Shown in pieces: positions 1 through 7,931 of a DNA stretch of 23,000 nt; position 1 is the stretch's first letter; each line of letters begins with the position of its first letter. The position numbers were made by a program, and so were the translations under genes. Below the pieces are notes generated by a model. That model was not told the DNA's origin. It ran no database searches and saw only the letters and a program-made list of their open reading frames with translations. This DNA comes from JAEUMW01 sp039807745 (GTDB lineage Bacteria; Pseudomonadota; Gammaproteobacteria; Burkholderiales; JAEUMW01): positions 1 to 23,000 of the forward strand of contig JBDHRV010000047.1 in NCBI GenBank assembly GCA_039807745.1. Direction: 5' to 3'.

Positions 1-76
1 CCAAAACGCCTCACCCGCCAGCACCCCTTCAGAGCACCAAGCACCCACACCTATCGGCTACAAATTGTTAAAGAAC
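1..76 (-). promoter_or_regulatory. boxA-like antitermination site and probable rRNA operon leader
   Basis: Read on the minus strand, 76-66 gives GTTCTTTAACA, which matches the core of the E. coli rrn boxA (TGCTCTTTAACA). It is followed by AATTTG and a GCCGATAGGTGTGGGTGCTTGG-like stretch at about 60-37 that resembles the conserved region after boxA in proteobacterial 16S leaders (TGTGGG-type core). NusB/NusE bind boxA RNA to build the rRNA antitermination complex. The inference is that a 16S gene lies left of position 1, on the minus strand. No rRNA sequence is inside the window, so this rests on the leader alone. Confidence 0.7.
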
Positions 77-87
77 GAAAAGAAGGA

Positions 88-164
<77 letters not shown>

Positions 165-183
165 TCCGGAATCAAGACTTGGA

Positions 184-213
184 ATTATAGCCAACCTAGC
201 AAATTAGCGTCAA
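184..213 (-). promoter_or_regulatory. sigma70 promoter of tRNA-fMet
   Basis: On the minus strand a -35 element TTGACG (213-208) and a perfect -10 TATAAT (189-184) are separated by 18 bp. The predicted start is near 177, about 13 nt before the tRNA 5' end. The strength fits a stable-RNA gene. The transcript could read on through the boxA-like element toward the left edge. The rest of 165-274 shows nothing else I can support. Confidence 0.85.
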
Positions 214-274
214 CCCGAACGCCGAACCAACAAGGAGTAACGCCAACCCACCCCATACCGACAGTGCATACAAG

Positions 275-910
275 TCACGCTTCTGGACTGCCAACGACCC
301 AGTCGAGAATCCGTGACCATTGCTCGATCTCCTGCTCCGTCTGTGACAAGGGGAGATCGATCACGCTGCGTCCCGTGAACGCGGCATTCGGATATAGCTG
401 AGTGTCACGTAGACATGCCAGCACTGGCAGATCGTACTGCGCGAGGAATCCTTGCAGAGTCGCGGCCGCCTTGGTTCGTGCATCGACCCGAACCCCGACG
501 ATGGCGACGAAGGTCCGCTGCTTCCGTACCGCCTTTTCCAGCAACAGCTGTCGAATGAAATCCCGCGTCGCTGCCATATCGAAGACCGAAGGTTGCACGG
601 GCACGATCACCTTCCCGGCAGCCTTGAGCGCGTGCTCGAGATTCTTGCCATGCAGGCCAGCGGGCGAATCCAGGACCATCCACCCCGAATTCCCGACCCC
701 GCGGTCCTCGTCCGGTCTCCGGCCGTCCAGCCGTCGAATCACGGGCAGCGTCGCGGGCCGCAGGGACAGCCATTCCAGCGCCGACTTCTGGCGATCGAAA
801 TCCCAGAGATAGACCCGTTCGCCGCGAGCGGCAAGCGCTGCCGCAAGATTGATTGCGACAGTGGTCTTGCCGCTGCCGCCCTTAGGGTTCGCGAGGAGAA
901 CTACCTTCAT
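275..910 (-). CDS. ParA/MinD-like P-loop ATPase
   Basis: A 211-residue protein of the ParA/Soj family, dimerising ATPases that position chromosomes, plasmids or protein assemblies. The deviant Walker A motif KGGSGKTT lies at residues 10-17, with signature Lys10 and catalytic Lys15. The Walker A' aspartates are at D37/D39 in WDFDRQKSALEW, and Walker B is VLDSPAG with D81. There is no N-terminal DNA-binding extension, so it is of the short ParA type. The start overlaps the end of scpB by 29 nt and has no clear ribosome binding site, which suggests translational coupling. No parB-like partner or parS-like site is visible nearby, so it is probably not a classical segregation pair. Enteric bacteria often have rluB after scpB; here this ATPase follows. 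The family is certain, but the cargo is unknown. Confidence 0.88.
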   Translation of the reverse strand: MKVVLLANPKGGSGKTTVAINLAAALAARGERVYLWDFDRQKSALEWLSLRPATLPVIRRLDGRRPDEDRGVGNSGWMVLDSPAGLHGKNLEHALKAAGKVIVPVQPSVFDMAATRDFIRQLLLEKAVRKQRTFVAIVGVRVDARTKAAATLQGFLAQYDLPVLACLRDTQLYPNAAFTGRSVIDLPLSQTEQEIEQWSRILDWVVGSPEA

Positions 911-1511
911 CTGGCGAGCCGTTCTCGGTCACCACCAACTCGGGCAACTGCGAAGTCTCATTGCCATTAGCATCCACCAGCGTGCCAAGGTCGTCCAGCA
1001 CCGGCAGCTCATCGAGCGATCTCAAGGCAAGATCGTCCAGAAACGCTCTGGTCGTCGCGTACAGCGCGGGCCGTCCAGGGACTTCGCGATGCCCCACCAC
1101 CTCGATCCACCCTCGCGCTTCCAGCGCCTTTAGCACGCCAGACGAGACCGTCACGCCACGTATGTTCTCGATGTCACCGCGTGTAGCGGGCTGGCGATAA
1201 GCGATGATCGCGAGCGTCTCCAGGACGGCGCGCGAGTACCGGGGGAGGCGCTGCGGGCTTAGCCGATCGAGAAATACCTGATACTCTGAACGCGACTGGA
1301 ATCGCCAGCCGCTCGCGACCTGGATCAACTCCACGCCGCGACCGTTCCACTCGCCACGCAGCTCATCCAGTACCTTGCGCAGAGTATCCGCGCTCAACTG
1401 ATCTTCGAACAGCTTGCGCAGGTCCGCGACCGAGAGTGCCTCCTGGGTCGTAAGCAACGCCGCCTCGAGGATGCGCTTTACCTCCAACACGTCATACAGC
1501 GGTGCATGCAT
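882..1511 (-). CDS. scpB: segregation and condensation protein ScpB
   Basis: A 209-residue ScpB, the winged-helix subunit of the SMC-ScpAB condensin-like complex that compacts and segregates the chromosome. The N-terminal wing domain (about 5-85) opens LEVKRILEAALLTTQEALSV. The second domain carries the family hallmark LETLAIIAYRQPATRGDIENIRGV (about 95-118), followed by LKALEARGWIEVVGHREVPGRPALYAT. Two ATGs lie close together (1511 and 1507), and only the one at 1511 is in frame. The start overlaps the scpA stop by 20 nt, as is usual for scpA-scpB pairs. The tail after about residue 185 is acidic and probably disordered. An smc gene is not in the window. Confidence 0.96.
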   Translation of the reverse strand: MHAPLYDVLEVKRILEAALLTTQEALSVADLRKLFEDQLSADTLRKVLDELRGEWNGRGVELIQVASGWRFQSRSEYQVFLDRLSPQRLPRYSRAVLETLAIIAYRQPATRGDIENIRGVTVSSGVLKALEARGWIEVVGHREVPGRPALYATTRAFLDDLALRSLDELPVLDDLGTLVDANGNETSQLPELVVTENGSPDEGSSPREP

Positions 1512-2307
1512 CTCTCAATCTCACGTAAATCGGTGCGTACGCGCCCTGTTGCTGGACCTCGATGAGCGTCTCGCGAGCGAGCTCGAGTACCGCGAGAAAT
1601 GTCACGACCAGCTCCGGCACGCCGGCCTCCCGTCGAAACAGGTCTGCGAAGGCCGCAAAGCGCAGATCCTGCAAACGTCGCAGGATTCGCGTCATGTGGT
1701 CACGTACCGAGAGCTGCTCGCGCGTGACCCGGTGGTGCCGATTGACGTTTGCGCGTGCGAGCAATCCCAGCCACGCTGCCTTGAGGTCATCGGGGGACAC
1801 ATGCGGCAGCCGCGTCACGGTCGCGTGCTCGACGTAAACCTGCACCAGCGCGAAATCACGTCCGGCGCGCGGCAGCTCATCGAGTCTGCGACCTGCGAGC
1901 TTCATCTGCTCGTAAGCCAGCAGCCGCCGCACCAGGGCCGCGCGCGGATCCTCTTCTTCGCGCTCGGCCCGGGGTTTGGGAAGCAGCATGCGGGACTTGA
2001 TCTCGACCAGGAGCGCAGCCATCAGCAGATACTCCGCCGCAAGCTCGAGCTGATGCGAGCGCATCATGTCCACGTATCCCATGTACTGCCGGGTCAGCTC
2101 GGCCATCGGAATGTCGAGCACATCCAGATTCTGGCGGCGGATCAAGTACAGGAGCAGGTCGAGCGGCCCTTCGAACGTCTCGAGAAAAACTTCGAGCGCA
2201 TCGGGCGGAATGAAGAGATCGTGCGGCAGCTCCAGTATGGGCTCACCCCGCATGCGCCCGATGGGTGTCAATTCCCCGCCGTCAATCGGCTCGATCGCTT
2301 GTGACAT
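1492..2307 (-). CDS. scpA: segregation and condensation protein ScpA
   Basis: A 271-residue ScpA, the kleisin subunit that bridges SMC heads and binds ScpB. The conserved kleisin N terminus is seen in FLETFEGPLDLLLYLIRRQNLDVLDIPMAELTRQYM, then AAEYLLMAALLVEIKSRMLLPKP. The C-terminal winged helix ends with FLAVLELARETLIEVQQQ. I chose the ATG at 2307 (protein start MSQAIEPIDGG). The open frame continues back to 2613, but that part overlaps trpS and encodes arginine-rich sequence unlike any ScpA. The gene starts 23 nt after trpS and overlaps scpB by 20 nt, so the three are probably cotranscribed. The ribosome binding site is weak (GGCGGGAA). Confidence 0.95.
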   Translation of the reverse strand: MSQAIEPIDGGELTPIGRMRGEPILELPHDLFIPPDALEVFLETFEGPLDLLLYLIRRQNLDVLDIPMAELTRQYMGYVDMMRSHQLELAAEYLLMAALLVEIKSRMLLPKPRAEREEEDPRAALVRRLLAYEQMKLAGRRLDELPRAGRDFALVQVYVEHATVTRLPHVSPDDLKAAWLGLLARANVNRHHRVTREQLSVRDHMTRILRRLQDLRFAAFADLFRREAGVPELVVTFLAVLELARETLIEVQQQGAYAPIYVRLRDACTAV

Positions 2308-2330
2308 TGTTTCCCGCCACCAGCATCTAC

Positions 2331-3533
2331 TCAGTCGTACTCCACGCCCATCGCTTGGCGCACGTCGCGCATGGTTTCGGCGGCGAGCTTGCGCGCCCGT
2401 TCGCAGCCGTCCTCGATAATGTTTCGCACCAGCGTCGGGTCCTGCAGATAGTACTCGGCGCGCGCGCGCATCGGCCGCTGCTCGGCGAGAACGGCGTCGA
2501 TCACCGGCTGCTTGCACTCCAGACAGCCGATGCCGGCACTGCGGCATCCCTCCTGCACCCAGCGTCGACGCTCGTCGTCCGAGTAGACGAGGTGCAGCGG
2601 CCAGACTGGGCACTTCTCCGGCTCACCTGGATCGGAGCGCCGAACTCTCGCCGGATCCGTCGGCATCGTCCGCACCTTGCGCGCAACCGTCTGCTCATCC
2701 TCGCGCATCGTAATCGTATTGTTGTACGACTTCGACATTTTTTGCCCGTCCAGACCCGGCATGCGGGGTGCGGCTGTCAGAAGCGCGCGCGGCTCTGCCA
2801 GGATCATCTTGCCGCCGCCTTCCAGATAGCCGAACAACCGCTCGCGGTCGCCTATGGAGAGGTTCTGGGCTTCATCGAGCAACGCTCTCGCCGCGTCGAG
2901 CGCTTCGCCGTCGCCGTCCTGTTGATACCGAACGCGCAGGTCACGGTACAACTTGGCGCGCTTCGCTCCGAGCTTTCTGGTCGCGAGCTCTGCCTTCTCT
3001 TCGAACCCCGGCTCGCGGCCGTAGAGGTGATTGAATCGACGTGCGATCTCCCGCGTGAACTCAATGTGTGGCACCTGATCCTCGCCGACTGGAACCAGGT
3101 TCGCCCGATAGATCAGAATGTCCGCGCCTTGGAGTAGGGGATAGCCAAGAAAACCGTATGTTGCAAGATCTTTCTCACCTAACTTCTCTTGTTGATCCTT
3201 GTAGGAAGGCACGCGCTCCAGCCACGACAGCGGCGTGATCATCGACAGCAGCAGATGCAACTCGGCGTGCTCCGGCACGCGGGACTGAATGAAGAGGACC
3301 GCTTGGGCAGGATCCACCCCGGCTGCCAGCCAGTCGACGACCATGTCCCAGACGCTTTTCTCGATGATCGCCGGGGTCTCGTAATGGGTGGTGAGCGCAT
3401 GCCAGTCAGCGACGAAGAAAAGGCACTGATATTCGTGCTGGAGCGTGACCCAGTTCTTGAGCACCCCGTGGTAGTGACCGAGGTGCAGTGTCCCGGTGGG
3501 CCGCATCCCCGACAACACCCTGTCTGCGAACAT
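2331..3533 (-). CDS. trpS: tryptophanyl-tRNA synthetase, [4Fe-4S]-motif type
   Basis: A 400-residue class I aminoacyl-tRNA synthetase that charges tRNA-Trp. The HIGH signature is HLGH at 17-20 and the KMSKS loop is at 265-269. The active-site region is recognisable in YPLLQGADILIYRANLVPVGEDQ (131-153). It is about 65 residues longer than E. coli TrpRS, mainly through an insertion around 170-250. After KMSKS there are four cysteines, C308, C330, C337 and C340, spaced x21, x6 and x2. This closely resembles the C-x22-C-x6-C-x2-C motif that holds a [4Fe-4S] cluster near the anticodon-binding region of Thermotoga maritima TrpRS. The cluster here is inferred from the motif only. The gene sits in the scp operon, 19 nt after the M50 gene. 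Confidence 0.97.
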   Translation of the reverse strand: MFADRVLSGMRPTGTLHLGHYHGVLKNWVTLQHEYQCLFFVADWHALTTHYETPAIIEKSVWDMVVDWLAAGVDPAQAVLFIQSRVPEHAELHLLLSMITPLSWLERVPSYKDQQEKLGEKDLATYGFLGYPLLQGADILIYRANLVPVGEDQVPHIEFTREIARRFNHLYGREPGFEEKAELATRKLGAKRAKLYRDLRVRYQQDGDGEALDAARALLDEAQNLSIGDRERLFGYLEGGGKMILAEPRALLTAAPRMPGLDGQKMSKSYNNTITMREDEQTVARKVRTMPTDPARVRRSDPGEPEKCPVWPLHLVYSDDERRRWVQEGCRSAGIGCLECKQPVIDAVLAEQRPMRARAEYYLQDPTLVRNIIEDGCERARKLAAETMRDVRQAMGVEYD

Positions 3534-3552
3534 CGCGCGACGACCCTCCTTG

Positions 3553-4248
3553 CTAGAGGCGAGAGATCAGGCCGAGCAGCTCTGGAAACCGGATCAATGC
3601 GCCTACGCCCGCGACCAGGCTGACGATGATCGGCCAAAGCACGAAACCCAGCACGCCCGTGAACAGCAGGACGAGCAGGATCACCATCCCGTACGGCTCC
3701 AGCAGCGAGAACCGGTACGCCAGCCGTGGCGGCAGCAGCGACACCACGATGCGCCCCCCGTCCAATGGCAGCAGTGGCATCAAATTCAGCACGGCGAGCG
3801 CCACGTTCACGAGAATGCCGGCTGCCCCCATCCAGATCATGGGCTGCGAGAAGTAGGCGTCCGGCGCGATCGTTCCCGCCTTCAGGGTGGCGGCCCAGAA
3901 GAGCGCCATGGCGAAGTTCGCACCGGGGCCTGCGGCTGCCACCCAGCGCATGTTCTGCTTCGGATTGCGCAGATTGCCGAAGTTCACGGGGACCGGCTTG
4001 GCCCATCCAAAGAGGATGCTGCTTCCCGCGAAGTGGCTGAGCGTCAGGATCACCAGTGGCACGATGATGGTCCCGACGAGATCGACATGGCGCAGCGGAT
4101 TCAGGCTCACGCGCCCTTGGGCATACGCCGTGAGGTCGCCGAAATGCTTGGCCACGTAGCCATGTGCAGCCTCGTGCAGTGTGATGGCGAACACCAGCGG
4201 CAGAGCAAAGATCGAGATCGTGCGAATGAGATCGGCGTCCATGCTCAC
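3553..4248 (-). CDS. site-2 protease family (M50) membrane metalloprotease
   Basis: A 231-residue integral membrane protein of the M50 family (short, YwhC/FtsH-unrelated type). The zinc-binding HEAAH is at 25-29 inside the first membrane helix. The second metal-ligand motif lies in NLMPLLPLDGGRI, with Asp163 in the LDG core. Hydrophobic segments lie at about 10-30, 57-73, 101-121, 136-160 and 185-215. Members cleave substrates within the membrane; the substrate of this short type is not known. The first codon is GTG at 4248, overlapping the yciO stop in the string GTGA, and an alternative ATG is two codons on at 4242. No PDZ domain is present, unlike RseP. It sits between yciO and trpS, a common placement in betaproteobacteria. 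Confidence 0.9.
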   Translation of the reverse strand: MSMDADLIRTISIFALPLVFAITLHEAAHGYVAKHFGDLTAYAQGRVSLNPLRHVDLVGTIIVPLVILTLSHFAGSSILFGWAKPVPVNFGNLRNPKQNMRWVAAAGPGANFAMALFWAATLKAGTIAPDAYFSQPMIWMGAAGILVNVALAVLNLMPLLPLDGGRIVVSLLPPRLAYRFSLLEPYGMVILLVLLFTGVLGFVLWPIIVSLVAGVGALIRFPELLGLISRL

Positions 4249-4871
4249 GCGAGGCCGAAGACGCCGAGCTGACCCTTGCCCGCGCGCAGAACCTGCGGTC
4301 CTGCTCCGGTTAGATCCACCACGGTGGTCGTCTCGAAACCGCAGGCGCCGCTGTCGATGATCAGGTCGACCTGTCCTTCGAGCCGTTCGCGGATCTCCTC
4401 GGCATCGTTCAGCGGCAACTCGTCCCCCGGCAGCACCAGGCTCGTGCTCAGGATGGCCTCGTCGAGTTCGCCGAGCAGCGCCTGCGCCACTGGATGATCG
4501 GGCACGCGCAGTCCTATCGTATTGCGCCGCGGGTGCTGAAGGCGCTTCGGAACTTCCCGCGTTGCCTCGAGGATGAACGTGTAGCTGCCGGGCGTGGCGC
4601 TCTTCAGGAGTCGAAACTGCCGGTTGTCAACACGCGCGTAGCGGGCGACCTCCGAGAGATCGCGGCACACGAGCGTGAGGTGATGCTTGGCGTCCAGGGC
4701 GCGAATGGCGCGTATGCGCTCTATGGCCTCGCGATCGTCGAGCCGGCATCCGAGCGCGTAACAGGAATCGGTGGGGTAGGCGATCACCTTTCCGCTGCGA
4801 ACCAGTTCCGCCGCCTGCCTAATCAGGCGGGGCTGCGGATTGGCGGGGTGAATGCTGAAGAATTGGGTCAT
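4245..4871 (-). CDS. yciO: YciO (Sua5/YrdC/YciO family)
   Basis: A 208-residue protein of the YrdC-like fold. The N terminus MTQFFSIHPANPQPRLI aligns closely with the start of E. coli YciO, which decides the ATG at 4871 over an in-frame ATG at 4904. Conserved blocks are VIAYPTDSCYALGC, IERIRAIRALDAKHHLTLVC and NTIGLRVPDHP, followed by LSTSL. Family members bind ATP and, in TsaC/Sua5, make threonylcarbamoyl-AMP for the t6A modification of tRNA. YciO proteins share the fold, but their physiological role is less settled, so I would not call this the t6A enzyme. The final residues overlap the M50 gene by four bases (GTGA), implying coupling. Confidence 0.93.
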   Translation of the reverse strand: MTQFFSIHPANPQPRLIRQAAELVRSGKVIAYPTDSCYALGCRLDDREAIERIRAIRALDAKHHLTLVCRDLSEVARYARVDNRQFRLLKSATPGSYTFILEATREVPKRLQHPRRNTIGLRVPDHPVAQALLGELDEAILSTSLVLPGDELPLNDAEEIRERLEGQVDLIIDSGACGFETTTVVDLTGAGPQVLRAGKGQLGVFGLA

Positions 4872-4922
4872 GGTGTCCGGGGCGCGGCGCGGCAGCGCGG
4901 GCATTTCGCGACGGTTCAGTAT

Positions 4923-5783
4923 TCAGTAGGCTGCCGCCACCGCTGGAGCCAAACCCCAGCCTTCCCAGATGGGGCGCACGCCAGAGGGGAGCATCGGCAG
5001 CCGGCCAAGGTCGAAGCGCTGCTCGCCGGGTCCGTGGAAATCGGATCCAAGCGAAGCCTTCAGTTCGAGCGTGCGGCAGAGCCTGGCCAGTGCCGCGCAC
5101 TGGTCTGGACGATGGCTCGGCGCCACGATCTCGACGCCAGTACCCCCCAGGTCTCGAAACTCTGTCAGCAATTGCGCAAGCTTTTCCTCGCTCAGTCGGT
5201 ATCGACCCGGGTGAGCGATCACCGCTTCGCCACCTGCCCCACGAATCCACCCCACCGCGTCCTCGAGATTCGCCCAATGGTGTTCCACGAAGCCGGGCCT
5301 GCCTTCCGCGAGGTAGCGTCTGAACACGTCGTGCGCATCCGAAGCCAGACCCGATTCGACGAGATAGCGCGCGAAGTGCAAGCGGCCGATAAAGTCTGGA
5401 TTGGCAGCGTGATGCACCGCGCCGGCAAAGCTCCCTTCGATCCCGACGCGCGCCAGATCCGCCGCCATGCGCTCGGCTCGCGCTCGTCGTCCGCTTCGAA
5501 CGGCTGCGAGCCCGGTCTGCAACCGTGCGCATGCGGGGTCGACGCGGAGCCCGACGACATGGATCGTCTTCCCCTGCCACGTCACGGAGATCTCAACACC
5601 GGCGATCAAGTGAACGCCGTACGCGTGGGCAACGGCTCGCGCTTCGTCGATACCGCTCGTGACGTCATGGTCGGTCAGCGCAAGAACGTCAACGCCCCTC
5701 TCCGCGGCTCTTCGAATCAGGGAAGGAGGGCTCAATAGCCCATCGGACGCCGTGGAATGGGCGTGAAGATCGACGGATTGCAC
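4923..5783 (-). CDS. rnm: PHP-domain phosphatase of the RNase AM/YciV type
   Basis: A PHP (polymerase and histidinol phosphatase) metalloenzyme of about 286 residues. Metal-binding motifs appear in order: DLHAHSTASDG near the N terminus, LALTDHDV, GVEIS, then a central histidine-rich region, AHPGRY, and GSDFHG near the C terminus. E. coli YciV (RNase AM) hydrolyses 3',5'-nucleoside bisphosphates and trims short 5' ends of RNA. Lengths and motif order agree with it. The open frame extends to 5906, but family proteins have only a few residues before DLHxH, so I prefer the GTG at 5783. There is no good ribosome binding site there, so the start is uncertain. It appears to be the first gene of the minus-strand operon running to the ParA-like gene. 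Confidence 0.88.
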   Translation of the reverse strand: MQSVDLHAHSTASDGLLSPPSLIRRAAERGVDVLALTDHDVTSGIDEARAVAHAYGVHLIAGVEISVTWQGKTIHVVGLRVDPACARLQTGLAAVRSGRRARAERMAADLARVGIEGSFAGAVHHAANPDFIGRLHFARYLVESGLASDAHDVFRRYLAEGRPGFVEHHWANLEDAVGWIRGAGGEAVIAHPGRYRLSEEKLAQLLTEFRDLGGTGVEIVAPSHRPDQCAALARLCRTLELKASLGSDFHGPGEQRFDLGRLPMLPSGVRPIWEGWGLAPAVAAAY

Positions 5784-5967
5784 GCGGGAAGTTTTGCCAC
5801 CGAAGGGGTGGCCGTAAGGATAGCAAATCGGCTCTGCCTTGAGAAATAGGAGCTTGGCTCGAACCGTGAACACCGCCTCCTCGTGTTCGAGTGAATCATC
5901 GCACACGATACCGCTGATCGCACGCCGCTTCTGCTATCATTCTCGGTAGGGGTGCAATAAGAGCCCC
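5784..5967. promoter_or_regulatory. divergent intergenic region between the PHP gene and pncA
   Basis: This 184-nt region must hold the outward promoters for the minus-strand operon and for pncA-pncB. Toward pncA a -10-like TATCAT lies at 5935-5940, without a convincing -35. Toward the PHP gene a TATCCT lies at 5822-5817. A 6-bp hairpin, GCCACC-CCTTC-GGTGGC on the minus strand (5812-5796), ends 12 nt before the chosen GTG. If the PHP protein starts at 5906 instead, much of this stretch is coding. These calls are weak. Confidence 0.3.
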
Positions 5968-6579
5968 ATGCGTCCAGACGATCATCGCGCAATGAATGCC
6001 ATAGAGCCGCATCCCGGTGATGCGTTGCTCATCATCGACGTCCAGAACGACTTCCTGCCCGGCGGCTGTCTCGGCGTTGCCGGCGGCAATGAAGCGATTC
6101 ACGTCATCAACCGCTACATCGCGGCGTTTCACGACCGTGGACTTCCAATCATCGCGAGTCGTGACTGGCATCCTCGGAACCACTGCTCGTTCGAGATGCG
6201 CGGCGGAGTCTGGCCACCGCATTGCATTGCCGGCACGCAGGGTGCAGCGTTCGCTTCCAACCTGAGGCTTCCCTGTGACACGCTCGTCGTTTCCAAGGCG
6301 ACGACGTCCGAGCAGGAAGCCTACTCCGCGTTCGAAGGTACCGAACTCTGTGCGCGCCTGCGCGATCTCGGCACCCGCAGGTTATTCGTCGGCGGCCTGG
6401 CAACCGAATACTGTGTGCTCTTCACGGTGCGTGACGCCCTGCGCCTGGGTTTCAGAGTGCTAGTGCTCGAGGACGCGGTCTGCGCGGTCGACCTCGATCC
6501 CGGCAACGGCGAGCGCGCGCTCGAGGAGATGCGGCGGCGCGGCGCGAAATCGGCCCGCCTGGACGCCGTCGCAGCTTGA
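5968..6579 (+). CDS. pncA: nicotinamidase (pyrazinamidase) PncA
   Basis: A 203-residue cysteine hydrolase of the isochorismatase fold that deamidates nicotinamide to nicotinate in NAD salvage. The catalytic triad is visible as D24 (LLIIDVQNDF), K110 (VVSKATTSEQEAYSAF) and C149 (GLATEYCVLFT). The metal-binding site is D66-W-H68 with H72 (SRDWHPRNHCSF) and probably H85 (WPPHC). Its length matches the E. coli enzyme. The start at 5968 is the most upstream ATG; a second ATG at 5992 would still leave the whole domain. The stop codon overlaps the pncB start in TTGA, so the two successive enzymes are made from one message. Confidence 0.96.
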   Translation: MRPDDHRAMNAIEPHPGDALLIIDVQNDFLPGGCLGVAGGNEAIHVINRYIAAFHDRGLPIIASRDWHPRNHCSFEMRGGVWPPHCIAGTQGAAFASNLRLPCDTLVVSKATTSEQEAYSAFEGTELCARLRDLGTRRLFVGGLATEYCVLFTVRDALRLGFRVLVLEDAVCAVDLDPGNGERALEEMRRRGAKSARLDAVAA

Positions 6580-7928
6580 CCTTTCCCGCAGGCGCCCTCC
6601 TCACCGACCTGTACCAGCTCACCATGCTCCAGGCCTACTTCGACGAAGGCCTGGAGGAGACGGCAGTCTTCGAGTTCTTCGTGCGGAAGCTGCCGCGCAA
6701 TCGCAACTTCTTGATGAGCGCGGGATTGGCACAGGTCCTCGAGCATCTCGAGGCGTTGCGTTTCACCCAGGACGACCTCGACTGGCTTGCCTCGACCCGA
6801 CGGTTCAAGCCCGCGTTTCTCGATTACCTCGGCATGCTGCGCTTCCGAGGCGATGTTCACGCCATGCCGGAAGGCACGATCTTCTTTCCGGACGAACCGA
6901 TCCTTCGTGTGACGGCGCCGATCGCGCAAGCGCAGTTGGTGGAAACGCGCATCATCAACCTGCTGCAATTCGAAGTGATGATCGCTGCGAAGGCAGCGCG
7001 CTGCGTGCTTGCGGCGCCCGGCAAGCTGCTCCTCGACTTCGGTCTGCGCCGCGCGCATGGCGCCGAGGCGGGGCTGCTCGCCGCCCGGGCTTCCTACCTC
7101 GCCGGATTCTCCGGGACAGCCACGGTGCAGGCGGCGCGCGATTTCGAGATCCCCATCTTCGGCACCTTGGCGCACTCCTATATTCAGGCGCATGTAACGG
7201 AGGAGTCCGCCTTCGAGCGGTACGCCCGGTCACAGCCGGAGAACGTGACGCTGCTCATCGACACCTATGACACGGAGGCCGCCGCCGGAAAGGTCGCTGC
7301 GCTCGCCCCTCGTCTCGCGGCGGACAACATCCATATCCGCGCGGTCCGGCTGGACAGCGGTGACCGCGCGGACTTGGCGAAGCGCGTTCGTCGCATCCTC
7401 GACGCGGCGGGCCTCGGTCACATTCGGATCGTCTGCAGCGGCAATCTGGATGAGGGCGAGATCCAGCGACTGCTGGCAACGGGCGCGCCAATCGATGGCT
7501 TCGGCGTGGGTACTCGGCTCGATACATCCGCTGATGCACCGTATCTCGACTGCGCGTACAAGCTGGTGGAGTACGCTGGACGAGCGCGGCGCAAGCGTTC
7601 GGAAGGCAAAGCCACGTGGCCTGGCCGCAAACAGGTGTTTCGCCGTTACGGAACGGATGGCCGCATGGCAGGCGACGTGGTGACGACTGAAGATGACGTG
7701 CAGCCGGGAGAACCGCTCGTGGTCCCGATCATGCGCGACGGCCTGCGCCTCGAAACACCCGTCAGCCTTGCCGCGGCGCGGGAGCGGGCTGCCCGTGCGC
7801 TGGCGACCCTGCCGGATGCGCTGCGTGCGCTCGCCCCGACCTGCCTCGCGTATTCCGCCGAGATTTCTCCGCGCCTCGTGCAGTTGGCGCGCGAGACGGA
7901 CCGCGGCGTCAGCGCACCGCTTCCCTGA
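6576..7928 (+). CDS. pncB: nicotinate phosphoribosyltransferase PncB
   Basis: A 450-residue enzyme that joins nicotinate to PRPP to make nicotinate mononucleotide, the committed step of the Preiss-Handler route to NAD. Family blocks are LLTDLYQLTMLQAYF (8-22), LLLDFGLRRAHG (151-162), FSGTATVQA, FGTLAHSYIQAH with the conserved His200, AVRLDSGD (256-263), IVCSGNLDEGEI and IDGFGVGTRLDTS. The frame has no ATG at its start. TTG at 6576 overlaps the pncA TGA and is directly followed by conserved sequence, so coupling to pncA is the likely mode of initiation. It ends 3 nt from the convergent CBS gene, and no terminator hairpin is evident between them. Confidence 0.95.
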   Translation: MTFPAGALLTDLYQLTMLQAYFDEGLEETAVFEFFVRKLPRNRNFLMSAGLAQVLEHLEALRFTQDDLDWLASTRRFKPAFLDYLGMLRFRGDVHAMPEGTIFFPDEPILRVTAPIAQAQLVETRIINLLQFEVMIAAKAARCVLAAPGKLLLDFGLRRAHGAEAGLLAARASYLAGFSGTATVQAARDFEIPIFGTLAHSYIQAHVTEESAFERYARSQPENVTLLIDTYDTEAAAGKVAALAPRLAADNIHIRAVRLDSGDRADLAKRVRRILDAAGLGHIRIVCSGNLDEGEIQRLLATGAPIDGFGVGTRLDTSADAPYLDCAYKLVEYAGRARRKRSEGKATWPGRKQVFRRYGTDGRMAGDVVTTEDDVQPGEPLVVPIMRDGLRLETPVSLAAARERAARALATLPDALRALAPTCLAYSAEISPRLVQLARETDRGVSAPLP

Positions 7929-7931
7929 GCG

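Noticed and set aside
2308..2613. Upstream extension of scpA to a 373-residue protein
   Set aside because: It would overlap most of the trpS 3' end with Arg-rich sequence. ScpA homology begins after the ATG at 2307.
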